A DNA stretch of 49,845 nt from Actinomycetota bacterium. GTDB taxonomy: Bacteria; Actinomycetota; Actinomycetes; Mycobacteriales; Mycobacteriaceae. This document shows, piece by piece, positions 23,581 to 31,557 of this stretch. The translations under genes were made by a program, and so were the position numbers. Position 1 is the stretch's first letter, and each line of letters starts with the position of its first letter. The stretch lies in NCBI GenBank assembly GCA_018268465.1, contig JAFDWN010000029.1, forward strand, positions 1 to 49,845, given 5' to 3'. The notes under the pieces were generated by a model. It had not been told where the DNA came from. It did not search any database and saw only the letters and a program-made list of their open reading frames with translations.

Positions 23581-25574
23581 TCAAGAGTCTCTGCGGGCCG
23601 GTGCTCGCTGTCCGAAGCGCCCTCTGCCAGTAAACCTTCGGGGATGACATCACCATGATTGCGCCGAAGGTAGTCCCGCGCGTCCTCGAGCGAAGGGTCA
23701 TGCTGCAGGCTCTTCTGGAAGTAGTCGAGCCTGTGTTTGGCGTCGTTGATGATCTGCCCCCAGTCCCGAACCCAGACCCTGACTCGGGCGCCCGGGGCCT
23801 CGGGCAGGTCTGGCTCGAACACCATGCCCTGCTCGCGGCCCCGCTGATTGGCCTCCTGCCGCACGTCATCGTCAATCTCGCTGGTGACGAGCCAGAAGTC
23901 CCACTGTGTTGTGCTGCTGGCGAATCGCGGGTCCTTCGCTACCGCCTTCGCGTACGACTTGATCTGGTTCAGCTCGGTAAGGCTCGCCACCACTTTGGGA
24001 GCCTTCAGCTCGACGACGAGGTGCCTGTTGCGGTCGTGCTCGGTGGCTGCGGCTGATAGCAGGAGGTCGAGGCGACCTACCGTACCGTCGAGGCGCTTGA
24101 CTGGAGTCTTGTCGGCACGATTCTCCCCGAGGAGTTCAAGGTGCCGATCCAGCGCGGCGGTGAGGCCCCGCTCGCTGACCATGAAGTTGTACTGCTCGCC
24201 GAACACCCACAGCTCGCGCTCCAGGATGCGGTGCAGGTGCTCGCGCTCTCCGACCATCTTGTGCGCCTCGGGGTCGAAAACCATCAGGTCGAGGGCGCGC
24301 AGGAACTCCAGGCGGTTGGTGACGTCAGTCGAAGCCCGGATCACCCGCGAGAGCCCGGTGTTGCGCAGGAGCCGGTCGAGCTGCTCTCGCTCTTCCGCGG
24401 GTAGGCCGACGTACTCGTCGAGCAGCGCACCTACGTCGCCCGGGCGTTGCTGGATCGAGTCCTTGAGCAGCCCCAGCGTGAGGCGCTTCTTGCTCTTGTC
24501 CTTGGGGATGTGGCGCCGGATCGACGTCGCGACCACATCGAACGTGGCTCGCTCGACCTTCTCCTCCTCTGAGGCAGGCTCGCCTTCGTATGGGTAGACG
24601 TTGCCGGACTTCCACTCCTCGACAAGCTCACGGCGACGGTCGGCACGTCGGGCATCGAGGTAGTCGCCAAGGATCTGGTCGAGTTCCTTGAGCAGGACGC
24701 CCAGCACGGTCGGCGTCGTCTCCATCCGGGCAACGGGCCACTGGTCGTGATGCTCGGGCATCTCGTCCCAAAGCAGGTAGGCCGAGTAGGTGAAGTCGGG
24801 GCCCGGCGCGGAGTCGAGAGTGTCCACGACGACCGCATCTGCATCGCAGAGGTGGATCGCCCGCTCCTTGGCCTTGACCCACTCGATGATGCGCAGCTTC
24901 GCGTGGTGGAGGGTGCCATCGTGTTCCCACTCGACCGGAAGCATGGTGTCGCGGGCGATGTTGTCGGCGGGCTGGATGCGCTGACCGTCGTAGGTGACCT
25001 CGACCCCGGTATGGGTGATGAGGTAGGGAGCCAGGGTTGTACCGATCCGCTCAGCGGCGGTATCGCGGTCGAGCGGATCTAGGGACTCCTTGCCCTCGCC
25101 GATGAACCGCGTCCCCGTGTCGGCATCGGTCTCGATCGAGTCCGAGACCTCAACGTCTTTGCGGCTGGTTGCCCGGGCTCGGATGACGGTCTGCACCCGT
25201 TTCCCGTCGATGCTGTCGCCGACGGTGTCCCAGGTGGCCTGGGTACCGAGAGCGAAGGCTCGCAAGCGCCCCTGGCCGAAGCGTCCGTGCAGCGGTCGCC
25301 GCTCGCCCTTGCTGCGCAGGGCAGTCCGCTTCCACGAGTTGCCGACCCACTTGAACTCGGTGGCGATGTCTTCCGGCGCCATGCCATGGCCGTCATCGGT
25401 GACCTCGGCTCCTACGACGACGTCGGTCTCGTTCCGATGCAACACCACGTCGACGTGGTGGGCGTCGGCATCGAGGCTGTTCCAGACGAGTTCGATCACG
25501 GCCCTGACCGGGTCGTTCTCGTGGGCGAGCTTCTGGACGTGATCGTCGCCAGCTTCGAGTCGATACGTCTTCAC
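23562..25574 (-). CDS. GHKL/HSP90-like ATPase with nuclease-like C-terminus
   Basis: 670 residues from GTG 25574 (VKTYRLEAGDDHVQK); the longer frame to 25982 has unnatural composition. Bergerat-fold ATP-binding motifs are clear: ELVWNSLDADA (N box, residues ~25), DDGHGM (D-x-G-x-G, ~60) and GRFGQGRLRAFALG (~100). After a helical middle, residues ~500-600 contain LDLLLSAAATEHD and HLVVELKAPKVV, a D...ExK pattern like PD-(D/E)XK nucleases, then QWDFWLVTSEID. GHKL ATPases fused to effector domains are common in phage defence. Anti-phage function is inferred, not shown. Confidence 0.75.
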   Translation of the reverse strand: MKTYRLEAGDDHVQKLAHENDPVRAVIELVWNSLDADAHHVDVVLHRNETDVVVGAEVTDDGHGMAPEDIATEFKWVGNSWKRTALRSKGERRPLHGRFGQGRLRAFALGTQATWDTVGDSIDGKRVQTVIRARATSRKDVEVSDSIETDADTGTRFIGEGKESLDPLDRDTAAERIGTTLAPYLITHTGVEVTYDGQRIQPADNIARDTMLPVEWEHDGTLHHAKLRIIEWVKAKERAIHLCDADAVVVDTLDSAPGPDFTYSAYLLWDEMPEHHDQWPVARMETTPTVLGVLLKELDQILGDYLDARRADRRRELVEEWKSGNVYPYEGEPASEEEKVERATFDVVATSIRRHIPKDKSKKRLTLGLLKDSIQQRPGDVGALLDEYVGLPAEEREQLDRLLRNTGLSRVIRASTDVTNRLEFLRALDLMVFDPEAHKMVGEREHLHRILERELWVFGEQYNFMVSERGLTAALDRHLELLGENRADKTPVKRLDGTVGRLDLLLSAAATEHDRNRHLVVELKAPKVVASLTELNQIKSYAKAVAKDPRFASSTTQWDFWLVTSEIDDDVRQEANQRGREQGMVFEPDLPEAPGARVRVWVRDWGQIINDAKHRLDYFQKSLQHDPSLEDARDYLRRNHGDVIPEGLLAEGASDSEHRPAETLECAQPG

Positions 25575-25854
25575 GCGCGTATCCTGCCAGGCGGCACAGA
25601 CACGCGGGACGAGTACCGAAGTCCGAGCAGAGTGACCCGGTGTCTGACTCCATAGCGGTCCATACCTCGAACGCGGCCTCCACTTCACCGCCGTTCCACT
25701 CGCGCACCGCAGCTCGCAACTCGGTACGCACCGCCGCGCGGCGCTCCTCCGGACGCGAGTGCCAGTGGCACATCCAGCACGAGCACACGCCCCGGCCGGG
25801 AACGAGGTCGGGAAGGTCGCACTCCTGGCCAGCGCAGCCGTGAACGGCGCGCAC
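25393..25854 (-). CDS. Doubtful small Cys/His-rich frame upstream of the GHKL gene
   Basis: From ATG 25854 the frame reads CAGQECDLPDL, CSCWMCHWHSRPEERR and EWNGGEVEAAFEVWTAME, which looks like a zinc-binding protein with real coding character for ~70 residues. It then overlaps the GHKL start and continues unconvincingly to 25393. It may be a truncated or frameshifted gene whose true end is near 25630. No ribosome site is obvious. Confidence 0.3.
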   Translation of the reverse strand: MRAVHGCAGQECDLPDLVPGRGVCSCWMCHWHSRPEERRAAVRTELRAAVREWNGGEVEAAFEVWTAMESDTGSLCSDFGTRPACLCRLAGYAREDVSTRSWRRSRPEARPRERPGQGRDRTRLEQPRCRRPPRRRGVASERDRRRRRSRGHR

Positions 25855-25955
25855 CTGGCGACGACGGCACCGCTAACGCCAACTGGGCTTCGCTCTCGGG
25901 TTTGAGTGGTGGGCCAATTCGTGGAAAAGCACGCAGACGAGCGCATAATCCTGAC

Positions 25956-26290
25956 ATGCAGCTTCGTGACTTTGTGCACCACACGCCTGCCGGCATCCTC
26001 GGGGAGGTCGCCGCGTTGGCACTTCTGGACGGTTGTTCATCGCGGTTGACAGCGGCAACCGGCGAGTCGACGTCTGGGCGTATCCCAATTCTGAAACTGC
26101 GCTTCGGAGGCCGCTGAGCTTGCCTTGAGCTGCAGCCTCGACGAAGACGCGCAGGCGTGCGACCACTATGGGTGCGGCCAATACGTCGACGTCATCCGAC
26201 GGTATCTAGAGAAGTCTCCAGCATGGCATGTGCTGTCTGTGCAAGAAGCGCCTTTGATGGACGACCCGGATACATTGGCCGACCTAAAAT
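25956..26290 (+). pseudogene. Frameshifted hypothetical gene
   Basis: Three + frames carry consecutive protein-like pieces: MQLRDFVHHTPAGILGEVAA from ATG 25956, then FIAVDSGNRRVDVWAYPNSE, then AAELALSCSLDEDAQACDHY leading to EKSPAWHVLSVQEAPLMDD and a stop at 26290. Two frameshifts would join them into a ~105-residue protein. Family unknown. Confidence 0.45.
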
Positions 26291-26460
26291 AGATTGGTGT
26301 AGAGCATGTTTCGCGCGATTGGTGTGGTGGTGGACCCGGAACGCCCGAAACTCAATCCGAAATAGTTGCCACAGGCCTCGGTCAGAGGGCGGCCTGTGCC
26401 TATTCCTTAGCTGCTGCATCCGAAATCGGTCGGGCAGCGCTGTTCGGGGTACGTTCCTCT

Positions 26461-26499
26461 CCACCGCACCCCTCCACCGCACCCCTCCACCGCACCCCC
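26461..26499 (+). repeat. Three tandem copies of a 13-nt unit
   Basis: CCACCGCACCCCT is repeated three times head to tail (last copy with an extra C nearby). It is followed by a terminator-like hairpin and, at ~26561-26610, imperfect CGG triplets. The whole 26400-26850 stretch is gene-free and low in complexity. Confidence 0.75.
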
Positions 26500-26543
26500 T
26501 CCCACCCCCTCCCGACCCGCCGCAGGGGTTGGGAGGGGGTGCG
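26491..26543. terminator. Long GC hairpin, terminator-like
   Basis: CGCACCCCCTCCCA (26491-26504) pairs perfectly over 14 bp with TGGGAGGGGGTGCG (26530-26543) around a 25-nt loop, followed by CTTTCC. It would isolate the downstream operon from read-through. Confidence 0.6.
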
Positions 26544-26865
26544 CTTTCCGCCTGAAACGGAGGCGCGGCGGCGGCGGCGGCAGCGGCGGCGGCGGGTGGC
26601 GGCGGCGGAGATGCGGCGAAGTTTTGGCGGCGGGCGCAACGGCTGCGCTAACAATGCGCGATAAGTGGTGTGCGACAGGATGAGTCGGTACTCAGTGGAG
26701 CGTCACCGGCGCTCTCGGCGCTCCGAAGTCTTGTCAAAGTAGAGGCATAGGCGATTCCTGTCGATCTTCGCGGCATCTCCGTCAGCGGTGGCGGGCGGCT
26801 GCTGTCGTTGTGGCGGTGGCGCGCGCTGTGGGTTTGGCATATCCGGGCGCTTGTTGTACCCAATC

Positions 26866-26921
26866 TTGTCGGTCTCTGTTGTTAGAGTGGGCGGTGTAAG
26901 GGCACGCCAGTGGGGTGGGCC
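26866..26921 (+). promoter_or_regulatory. PafBC-type promoter and leader hairpin of the MoxR operon
   Basis: TTGTCGGTC (26866-26874), 8 bp, then TAGAGT (26883-26888) matches the mycobacterial RecA-independent DNA-damage promoter consensus TTGTCRGTG-N8-TAnnnT. The 22-nt hairpin GGGCACGCCA-GTGG-GGTGGGCC (26900-26921, subclass A) begins 11 nt after the -10 and ends 24 nt before ATG 26946. Confidence 0.75.
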
Positions 26922-26945
26922 TCGTTCACTCAAAGGGATTGTGTG

Positions 26946-28052
26946 ATGGTTGATTTGGCTACGACGGTGACAGTGATTGATGCAGCAGCGCGGGCGGGTG
27001 TGGCGGTGCTTCTGTGGAGCGATCCGGGGACTGGTAAGTCCAGCGTTGTGCGCGCGCTGGCGGCGGCGGATCAGGTTCCGGTGGAGACGCTGATTGGTTC
27101 GCAGCGTGAGCCTGTCGATATCGCCGGGTGGCCGGTGGTGGTTGATGGGGCGGTGCAGACGGTGGCGCTACCGGACTGGGCGAAAACGCTTGTGGACGCA
27201 GGTGGTGGGTATCTGCTGCTGGACGAGTTGACGACGTGCTCTGCGGCTACTCAGGCCGCGATGTTGACGGTGGCGCTCGAGCGAATGGTTGGTCGTCACA
27301 AGTTGCCTGGCGGGGTGCGAATCGTTGCGGCGGCGAATCCGCCGGATCGTTCTGCGGGTGGTGTCGATCTCACCCCGCCGATGGCTAATCGGTTTCTGCA
27401 CATCATGTTTGAGCCGTCCACCGACGAGTGGCTCACGGGGATGCGGGCGGGGTTTCGTACGCTTCCTGCGTCTCGGGCGATTGCCGCCGATGAGTTGCGG
27501 ACAGCCGATGAGGTTGGGGCGGTGTGTGCGTTCATCGAGGCGAGGCCTGAATTGCTGCACCATTACCCGGATACCGACGAGGCGGCGGGGCGGGCGTGGC
27601 CGTCGCGGCGTTCGTGGGACGCTGCGGCGCGGGTGCTGCCGTATTTGCGGGCTGATGACACTGCCAGCGTCACGGCTGCGGTGCTGGGCTTGGTGGGGGA
27701 CGGTGCGGGCAGTGAGTACTTGCAGTGGAGGGCGAGTATGGATTTGCCCGCGGTGGCAGACGTGATCGCGGACCCGTCGATTGTCGACTGGGGGTCGGCC
27801 AGGCCGGATCAGGTGTGGGCCGTGCTGTCGGGTGTGGTCGCGTGGGCGTCGAGCAAAGGCACCACCGATGCGTGGGTGACCGGGTGGGGTCCGCTGGTAG
27901 CAGCGGCGACCAGCGGAGCGCCAGATGTGGCGGGCGCGGCTGCCAGAGCGTTGGCCGTTGCGCGGCCAGCGGGCGCGAAAGTGCCTGCGGCAGCGCGGAA
28001 GTTCAGCGATGTGTTGATCGCGGCGGGACTCGACACCGAGCGTGCAGCATGA
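26946..28052 (+). CDS. MoxR-like AAA+ ATPase
   Basis: 368 residues from ATG 26946, with AAAGGGA upstream. Walker A is in LLWSDPGTGKSSVVRAL (residues ~21-36), Walker B in GGGYLLLDELTTC (~90), then the sensor region GGVRIVAAANPPDRSAGG and the PPMANRFLHI arginine-finger area. The last ~150 residues are helical and Ala-rich. MoxR ATPases work with vWA-domain partners as chaperones or metal-loading remodelers, and the next gene is such a partner (stop overlaps its start, ATGA). The operon is under a DNA-damage-type promoter. Confidence 0.88.
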   Translation: MVDLATTVTVIDAAARAGVAVLLWSDPGTGKSSVVRALAAADQVPVETLIGSQREPVDIAGWPVVVDGAVQTVALPDWAKTLVDAGGGYLLLDELTTCSAATQAAMLTVALERMVGRHKLPGGVRIVAAANPPDRSAGGVDLTPPMANRFLHIMFEPSTDEWLTGMRAGFRTLPASRAIAADELRTADEVGAVCAFIEARPELLHHYPDTDEAAGRAWPSRRSWDAAARVLPYLRADDTASVTAAVLGLVGDGAGSEYLQWRASMDLPAVADVIADPSIVDWGSARPDQVWAVLSGVVAWASSKGTTDAWVTGWGPLVAAATSGAPDVAGAAARALAVARPAGAKVPAAARKFSDVLIAAGLDTERAA

Positions 28053-28208
28053 GTGAGACAGTGCGGGTGCTCACCGCTGATGAGTGGAGGCGGCTGCGGT
28101 TGGCACGTATGGCGGCAGTGGAGGCGATGCCCTACTTCGCGCAGGCGGTGTTCGCGATGGTGCCGGTGGCCATGCCAGGGCTGGGCACGTTCGCGGTGGA
28201 CCGGCATT
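28049..28208 (+). pseudogene. vWA metallopeptidase gene, 5' fragment (split by transposon)
   Basis: Begins at ATG 28049 (MSETVRVLTADEWRRLRLAR) and reads to ...GTFAVDRH before the transposon at 28209. Joined to 39363 across the CGGCATT repeat it continues WRLYIDPAMLGSADGW in the same frame, giving a 420-residue protein. The N-terminal part is the helical start of the VWA-like putative metallopeptidase (DUF2201-type) domain. Confidence 0.88.
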
Positions 28209-28252
28209 TCCCTATTGAATTAGGATGTTGACACAGGTCGAAGGAGAAGAGT

Positions 28253-29818
28253 TTGTCCGACTGGCGGGTGTTCTGGGTTCCACGCGATAGACGATCAAAG
28301 GGTGTGCCGAGTCGTTTGCTGGGTGGGTGGGGCGATCTCGCTGATCGCGAGAACCAAGTTGGGATTATGGCCGGTGATCCAATTTTTCTCGCGCCGGACT
28401 ACAGGGTTGATCGACTACTAGGAGCCTACGGACGATCGATGAAATTCCGTCGATACACGGAGGAGACGCGACGCAACTATGCGACCGACATCAGCCTTCT
28501 GCTGAAGTTTCTTTGGCTGCGACAGACACTTTGGACCGCCGCTGTCGCCAGAGATGTTGAGGACTACGAACACTGGCGGCGGTTCGCTTCGGACAACCCA
28601 TCTCGCGTCGGCGGCTCGAAATGGAACCGCGATTTGGCGGCTTTCGCCAGTCTGTATGAATGGGCCGAGAAGGAAGGACACGTGTCCCGCAATCCACTGG
28701 CGATGAAGCAGATTGTGGGAAGAAACGGCGCGGTGATCATCACCCCAGCGGCAAAGGCAAAAGACGCTCAACGCACAAACGTTCATTGGCTGACGCCGCG
28801 GACGTGGCGCCTATGGATAGACGTGGGCCTTCGGGGACACAATCGCGACGGCCTACCTGAAACGGGCTGGATCGGGCGGTTAGAAGACCGCAACGTGGCG
28901 TTTGTTCGCCTGCTAACGTCATCCGGCCTACGGCGCATGGAAGCAGGATCCCTGCTCACTTTTGAGGTGCCGGTTCAGCATCTGGAAGGCAGCCGTTACT
29001 ACCGCGGCCGTGTGGCCGCGGCGGTCACACGATCCAAGAAGACCCGTACGTTCTATGTCGGTGCGGACGCGGTCGGAGAGATCGACGCCTATATGGAATC
29101 GTCGCGAGCGTGGGCTATTCGCCGCGCGCAACGAAAAGGTGTCTACGCTCGCCTGACCGAGATGCGTCTGGTAACCGAGGTCCACAGACGACCAAATCCA
29201 GTGGTCCGTTGGCGCGACCAGGCAGGCGCTGTCGGTGAGCGCGAACTCCAACACCTCACCGCAAGAGAAAGAATGTCGCTGTTCACTGATGGCCCGAGAG
29301 GACCGGAACCGTTGTGGCTATGGCTGAATGAACGAGGAGTGCCCTTCTTGCCGCACTCCTGGGAAGGTGTGTTCACCACTGCGAACAAGCGATGCCACAA
29401 AGTGTTGACCCCACCGGGCAGAGCTCAGCTCGACCCGTACCAGGTTTTTGCCCCATATGCGACGCCGCACTCTGCACGGCATAGCTTTGCGTTGTACATG
29501 CTGGTGGTGTTGAACACCCTCATGGACGAGAGGTTTGGTCTGACACCGCAGGAACGTCGGGACTACCGTCAGTTGTACGGTGATCCGTGGTTCATGGTTC
29601 AGAACCTTCTCGGTCATGCAGCTCGGGAAACCACGGTGAACTGCTACCTCGCTCCCGTCTCCGATTTACAGCTTCGGGCAATGCTGGCCAGCACTGCGGA
29701 GCCGAGCACGGCACCCATGGCAGAGTTGGATGCAACGTTCGCACGCATAGCGCGGGAATCCATCGGCATCCAAGACTTCGACGACGCATGGACAACCAGT
29801 AGCGGCGGTCCTGCGTGA
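28253..29818 (+). CDS. Tyrosine recombinase, TnpA-like
   Basis: 521 residues from TTG 28253, preceded by AAGGAGAAG. An SAM-like core-binding domain (FRRYTEETRRNYATDISLLL) spans residues ~65-170. The catalytic domain has Arg I in LTSSGLRRMEAGSLL, H-x-x-R in HSARHSFALYML and the final His and Tyr in LLGHAARETTVNCYLAP. All catalytic residues are present. Recombinase of this layout is the first of three in Tn554/RIT-type elements. Its start lies 44 nt from the element's left end, and its stop overlaps the next gene by 4 nt. Confidence 0.9.
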   Translation: MSDWRVFWVPRDRRSKGVPSRLLGGWGDLADRENQVGIMAGDPIFLAPDYRVDRLLGAYGRSMKFRRYTEETRRNYATDISLLLKFLWLRQTLWTAAVARDVEDYEHWRRFASDNPSRVGGSKWNRDLAAFASLYEWAEKEGHVSRNPLAMKQIVGRNGAVIITPAAKAKDAQRTNVHWLTPRTWRLWIDVGLRGHNRDGLPETGWIGRLEDRNVAFVRLLTSSGLRRMEAGSLLTFEVPVQHLEGSRYYRGRVAAAVTRSKKTRTFYVGADAVGEIDAYMESSRAWAIRRAQRKGVYARLTEMRLVTEVHRRPNPVVRWRDQAGAVGERELQHLTARERMSLFTDGPRGPEPLWLWLNERGVPFLPHSWEGVFTTANKRCHKVLTPPGRAQLDPYQVFAPYATPHSARHSFALYMLVVLNTLMDERFGLTPQERRDYRQLYGDPWFMVQNLLGHAARETTVNCYLAPVSDLQLRAMLASTAEPSTAPMAELDATFARIARESIGIQDFDDAWTTSSGGPA

Positions 29819-31557
29819 GTCCGAGAGGTCATCAAGCGGCTCTCCCGACGTCCGATCACCGCCGCCCCGAGTATGTGTCACCGAGCGGCCTCGTGGTCGA
29901 TCACTACAACCGGCAAGGCATCGTAAGAAAGTACGACTTTACGACGCTGCCAGTCGCAGAGCCGATGCAACGTTCGATGGCTGCAGTGTTCGCTGCACGC
30001 TGTGTTCCTCATCTTTGGATGGCCCATTCAAGCTCGTCGACCTATTGGTGGTCGTTGGGCGTCTTCGCCGAGTTCGTGTCGAAGCAACCGCACCCTCCTC
30101 AAGACTTAGACGGTCTCACCGTCAGCGCGATTAAGGGTTGGCGCATTTACTCGCACCGGACCGTCTTCCTCAGAGTCGGTTCGCTTCTCAGCGATGATCT
30201 GAGGTTGCAACGTGGACCGGTAGCCGACGAACTGAAGCGTCGCGTCAATCCGCCAAAGTCCAGCGGAGTTCAGTCTTACTCAGAAGCTGAGTTCGAGGCC
30301 ATCACCAGGATCGCGAAGAAGGACTTTCGATCGGCTTTGCGACGGATCGAATCCAACGCTGCGCATCTGCAGCGGTGGCGCGACGGTAGCTGCGTGGAAG
30401 GTAGCGCCGAGTGGGATCTGGGTGAGTGTTTAGACGTTCTCGCAAGGACCGGCACGCTGCCACGTTATGAGGGCAAGCGGGGCGAGAAATCCTTACTCAA
30501 GCGCTACCGCACCGCCCTGCGACAGTTGGACAACTATACGACGTGGTGCTCGTTACTTTTTCTGACGCGACGCGAGGCCACCTCGCTGGCAGTGCTTTTG
30601 ATGTCCGAGCACGGATGGAACATGTCGGTGATCGACAAGCTGGAAGTTCCGCTGGCCTCTCCAGATCCCGGCCAAGACGGCAATCCGACTTACCGGATTC
30701 CGTTGGAAAAGCCACGCCGAGGAAGCGGTGACCACTTCGAGACACGCAACATCACTGATGACGGATCAGCGTCGCAGGGACGGCTCATTACCCATGCCAT
30801 CCAGGCGACCCGTTTCGCACGAGATTTCGTAGAGACCGCGTCTCCCGGAACCAACCGCCTCATCATCTGGCGAAGCGTGCACGCCAAGCCGGTCCGAGAA
30901 TCAGGCAACCGCGATCGTCAATCACGAGTAGGACCGTTCGGCTTCGGACTGGATACACACGCCGGTATCGCGTGGGGCAAGGCCTTTGGCATTGATGAAT
31001 CGCCGTTTCGCCGCGGACGCCGCACAGTGGTGGCACTCGATCGTCGCGAACCCAGCCAGCACTCTTCGACGACCCACGACCGTGACTACGTCTTGGTCGA
31101 CAAGCGAGTCCAGGCTGAGGCCATCGACACGATTGCCCAAGGAGCTGAGGACGCCGTCAATCATGCCCGGCAAGTCATCTTGATTGCGGAACTTCGCGAT
31201 GAGCCCAGCCCGGATGACGCTCAGACTGCAACAGCTGACTGCAAAAGCTTCAACGACAGTCCCTACCCCGGGGCTGACGGTTGCTGCAGCGCATCATTTC
31301 TCATGTGCCTGGGGTGCACGAACGCACGAATCCATCCGGGACATCACGCCCGGCTTGCTCATCTGCACCACGCTCTGACAAACCTCCGGTCGGTGCTCCC
31401 CACAGACCGTTGGAATGGTGACTGGGGGCCGGCGTTCACGCGCCTTGAAAACCTCAAAGAGCGCCTCGGCGAGGGGGTCTGGAAACTGGCGAAAGTTGAG
31501 CTTAGCGACGAGGACCGCCACGTGATCGGTCACCTTCTGGGCGGGAGCTTGGACTAA
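29815..31557 (+). CDS. Diverged tyrosine recombinase, TnpB-like
   Basis: 580 residues from GTG 29815 (overlap GTGA). LLFLTRREATSLAVLLMSEHG holds a candidate Arg I. RRGRRTVVALDRREPSQHSS with TTHDRDYVLVD holds candidates for Arg II, His and Tyr, compressed compared with the other two. Near the C-terminus, Cys-rich GCCSASFLMCLGCTN suggests zinc binding. Position between two clear recombinases and coupled translation on both sides (stop shares a base with the next ATG) support its role in the trio. Whether it is catalytic is uncertain. Confidence 0.75.
   Translation: MSPRGHQAALPTSDHRRPEYVSPSGLVVDHYNRQGIVRKYDFTTLPVAEPMQRSMAAVFAARCVPHLWMAHSSSSTYWWSLGVFAEFVSKQPHPPQDLDGLTVSAIKGWRIYSHRTVFLRVGSLLSDDLRLQRGPVADELKRRVNPPKSSGVQSYSEAEFEAITRIAKKDFRSALRRIESNAAHLQRWRDGSCVEGSAEWDLGECLDVLARTGTLPRYEGKRGEKSLLKRYRTALRQLDNYTTWCSLLFLTRREATSLAVLLMSEHGWNMSVIDKLEVPLASPDPGQDGNPTYRIPLEKPRRGSGDHFETRNITDDGSASQGRLITHAIQATRFARDFVETASPGTNRLIIWRSVHAKPVRESGNRDRQSRVGPFGFGLDTHAGIAWGKAFGIDESPFRRGRRTVVALDRREPSQHSSTTHDRDYVLVDKRVQAEAIDTIAQGAEDAVNHARQVILIAELRDEPSPDDAQTATADCKSFNDSPYPGADGCCSASFLMCLGCTNARIHPGHHARLAHLHHALTNLRSVLPTDRWNGDWGPAFTRLENLKERLGEGVWKLAKVELSDEDRHVIGHLLGGSLD

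Noticed and set aside
25575-25982. N-terminal extension of the GHKL ATPase
   Set aside because: The 136 extra residues are Arg/Ser/Cys-rich without conservation pattern, whereas VKTYRLEAGDDH at 25574 is a natural start of the domain.
26561-26640. CGG triplet repeat as a functional element
   Set aside because: Imperfect and within a generally low-complexity GC-rich spacer; no coding or structural support beyond composition.
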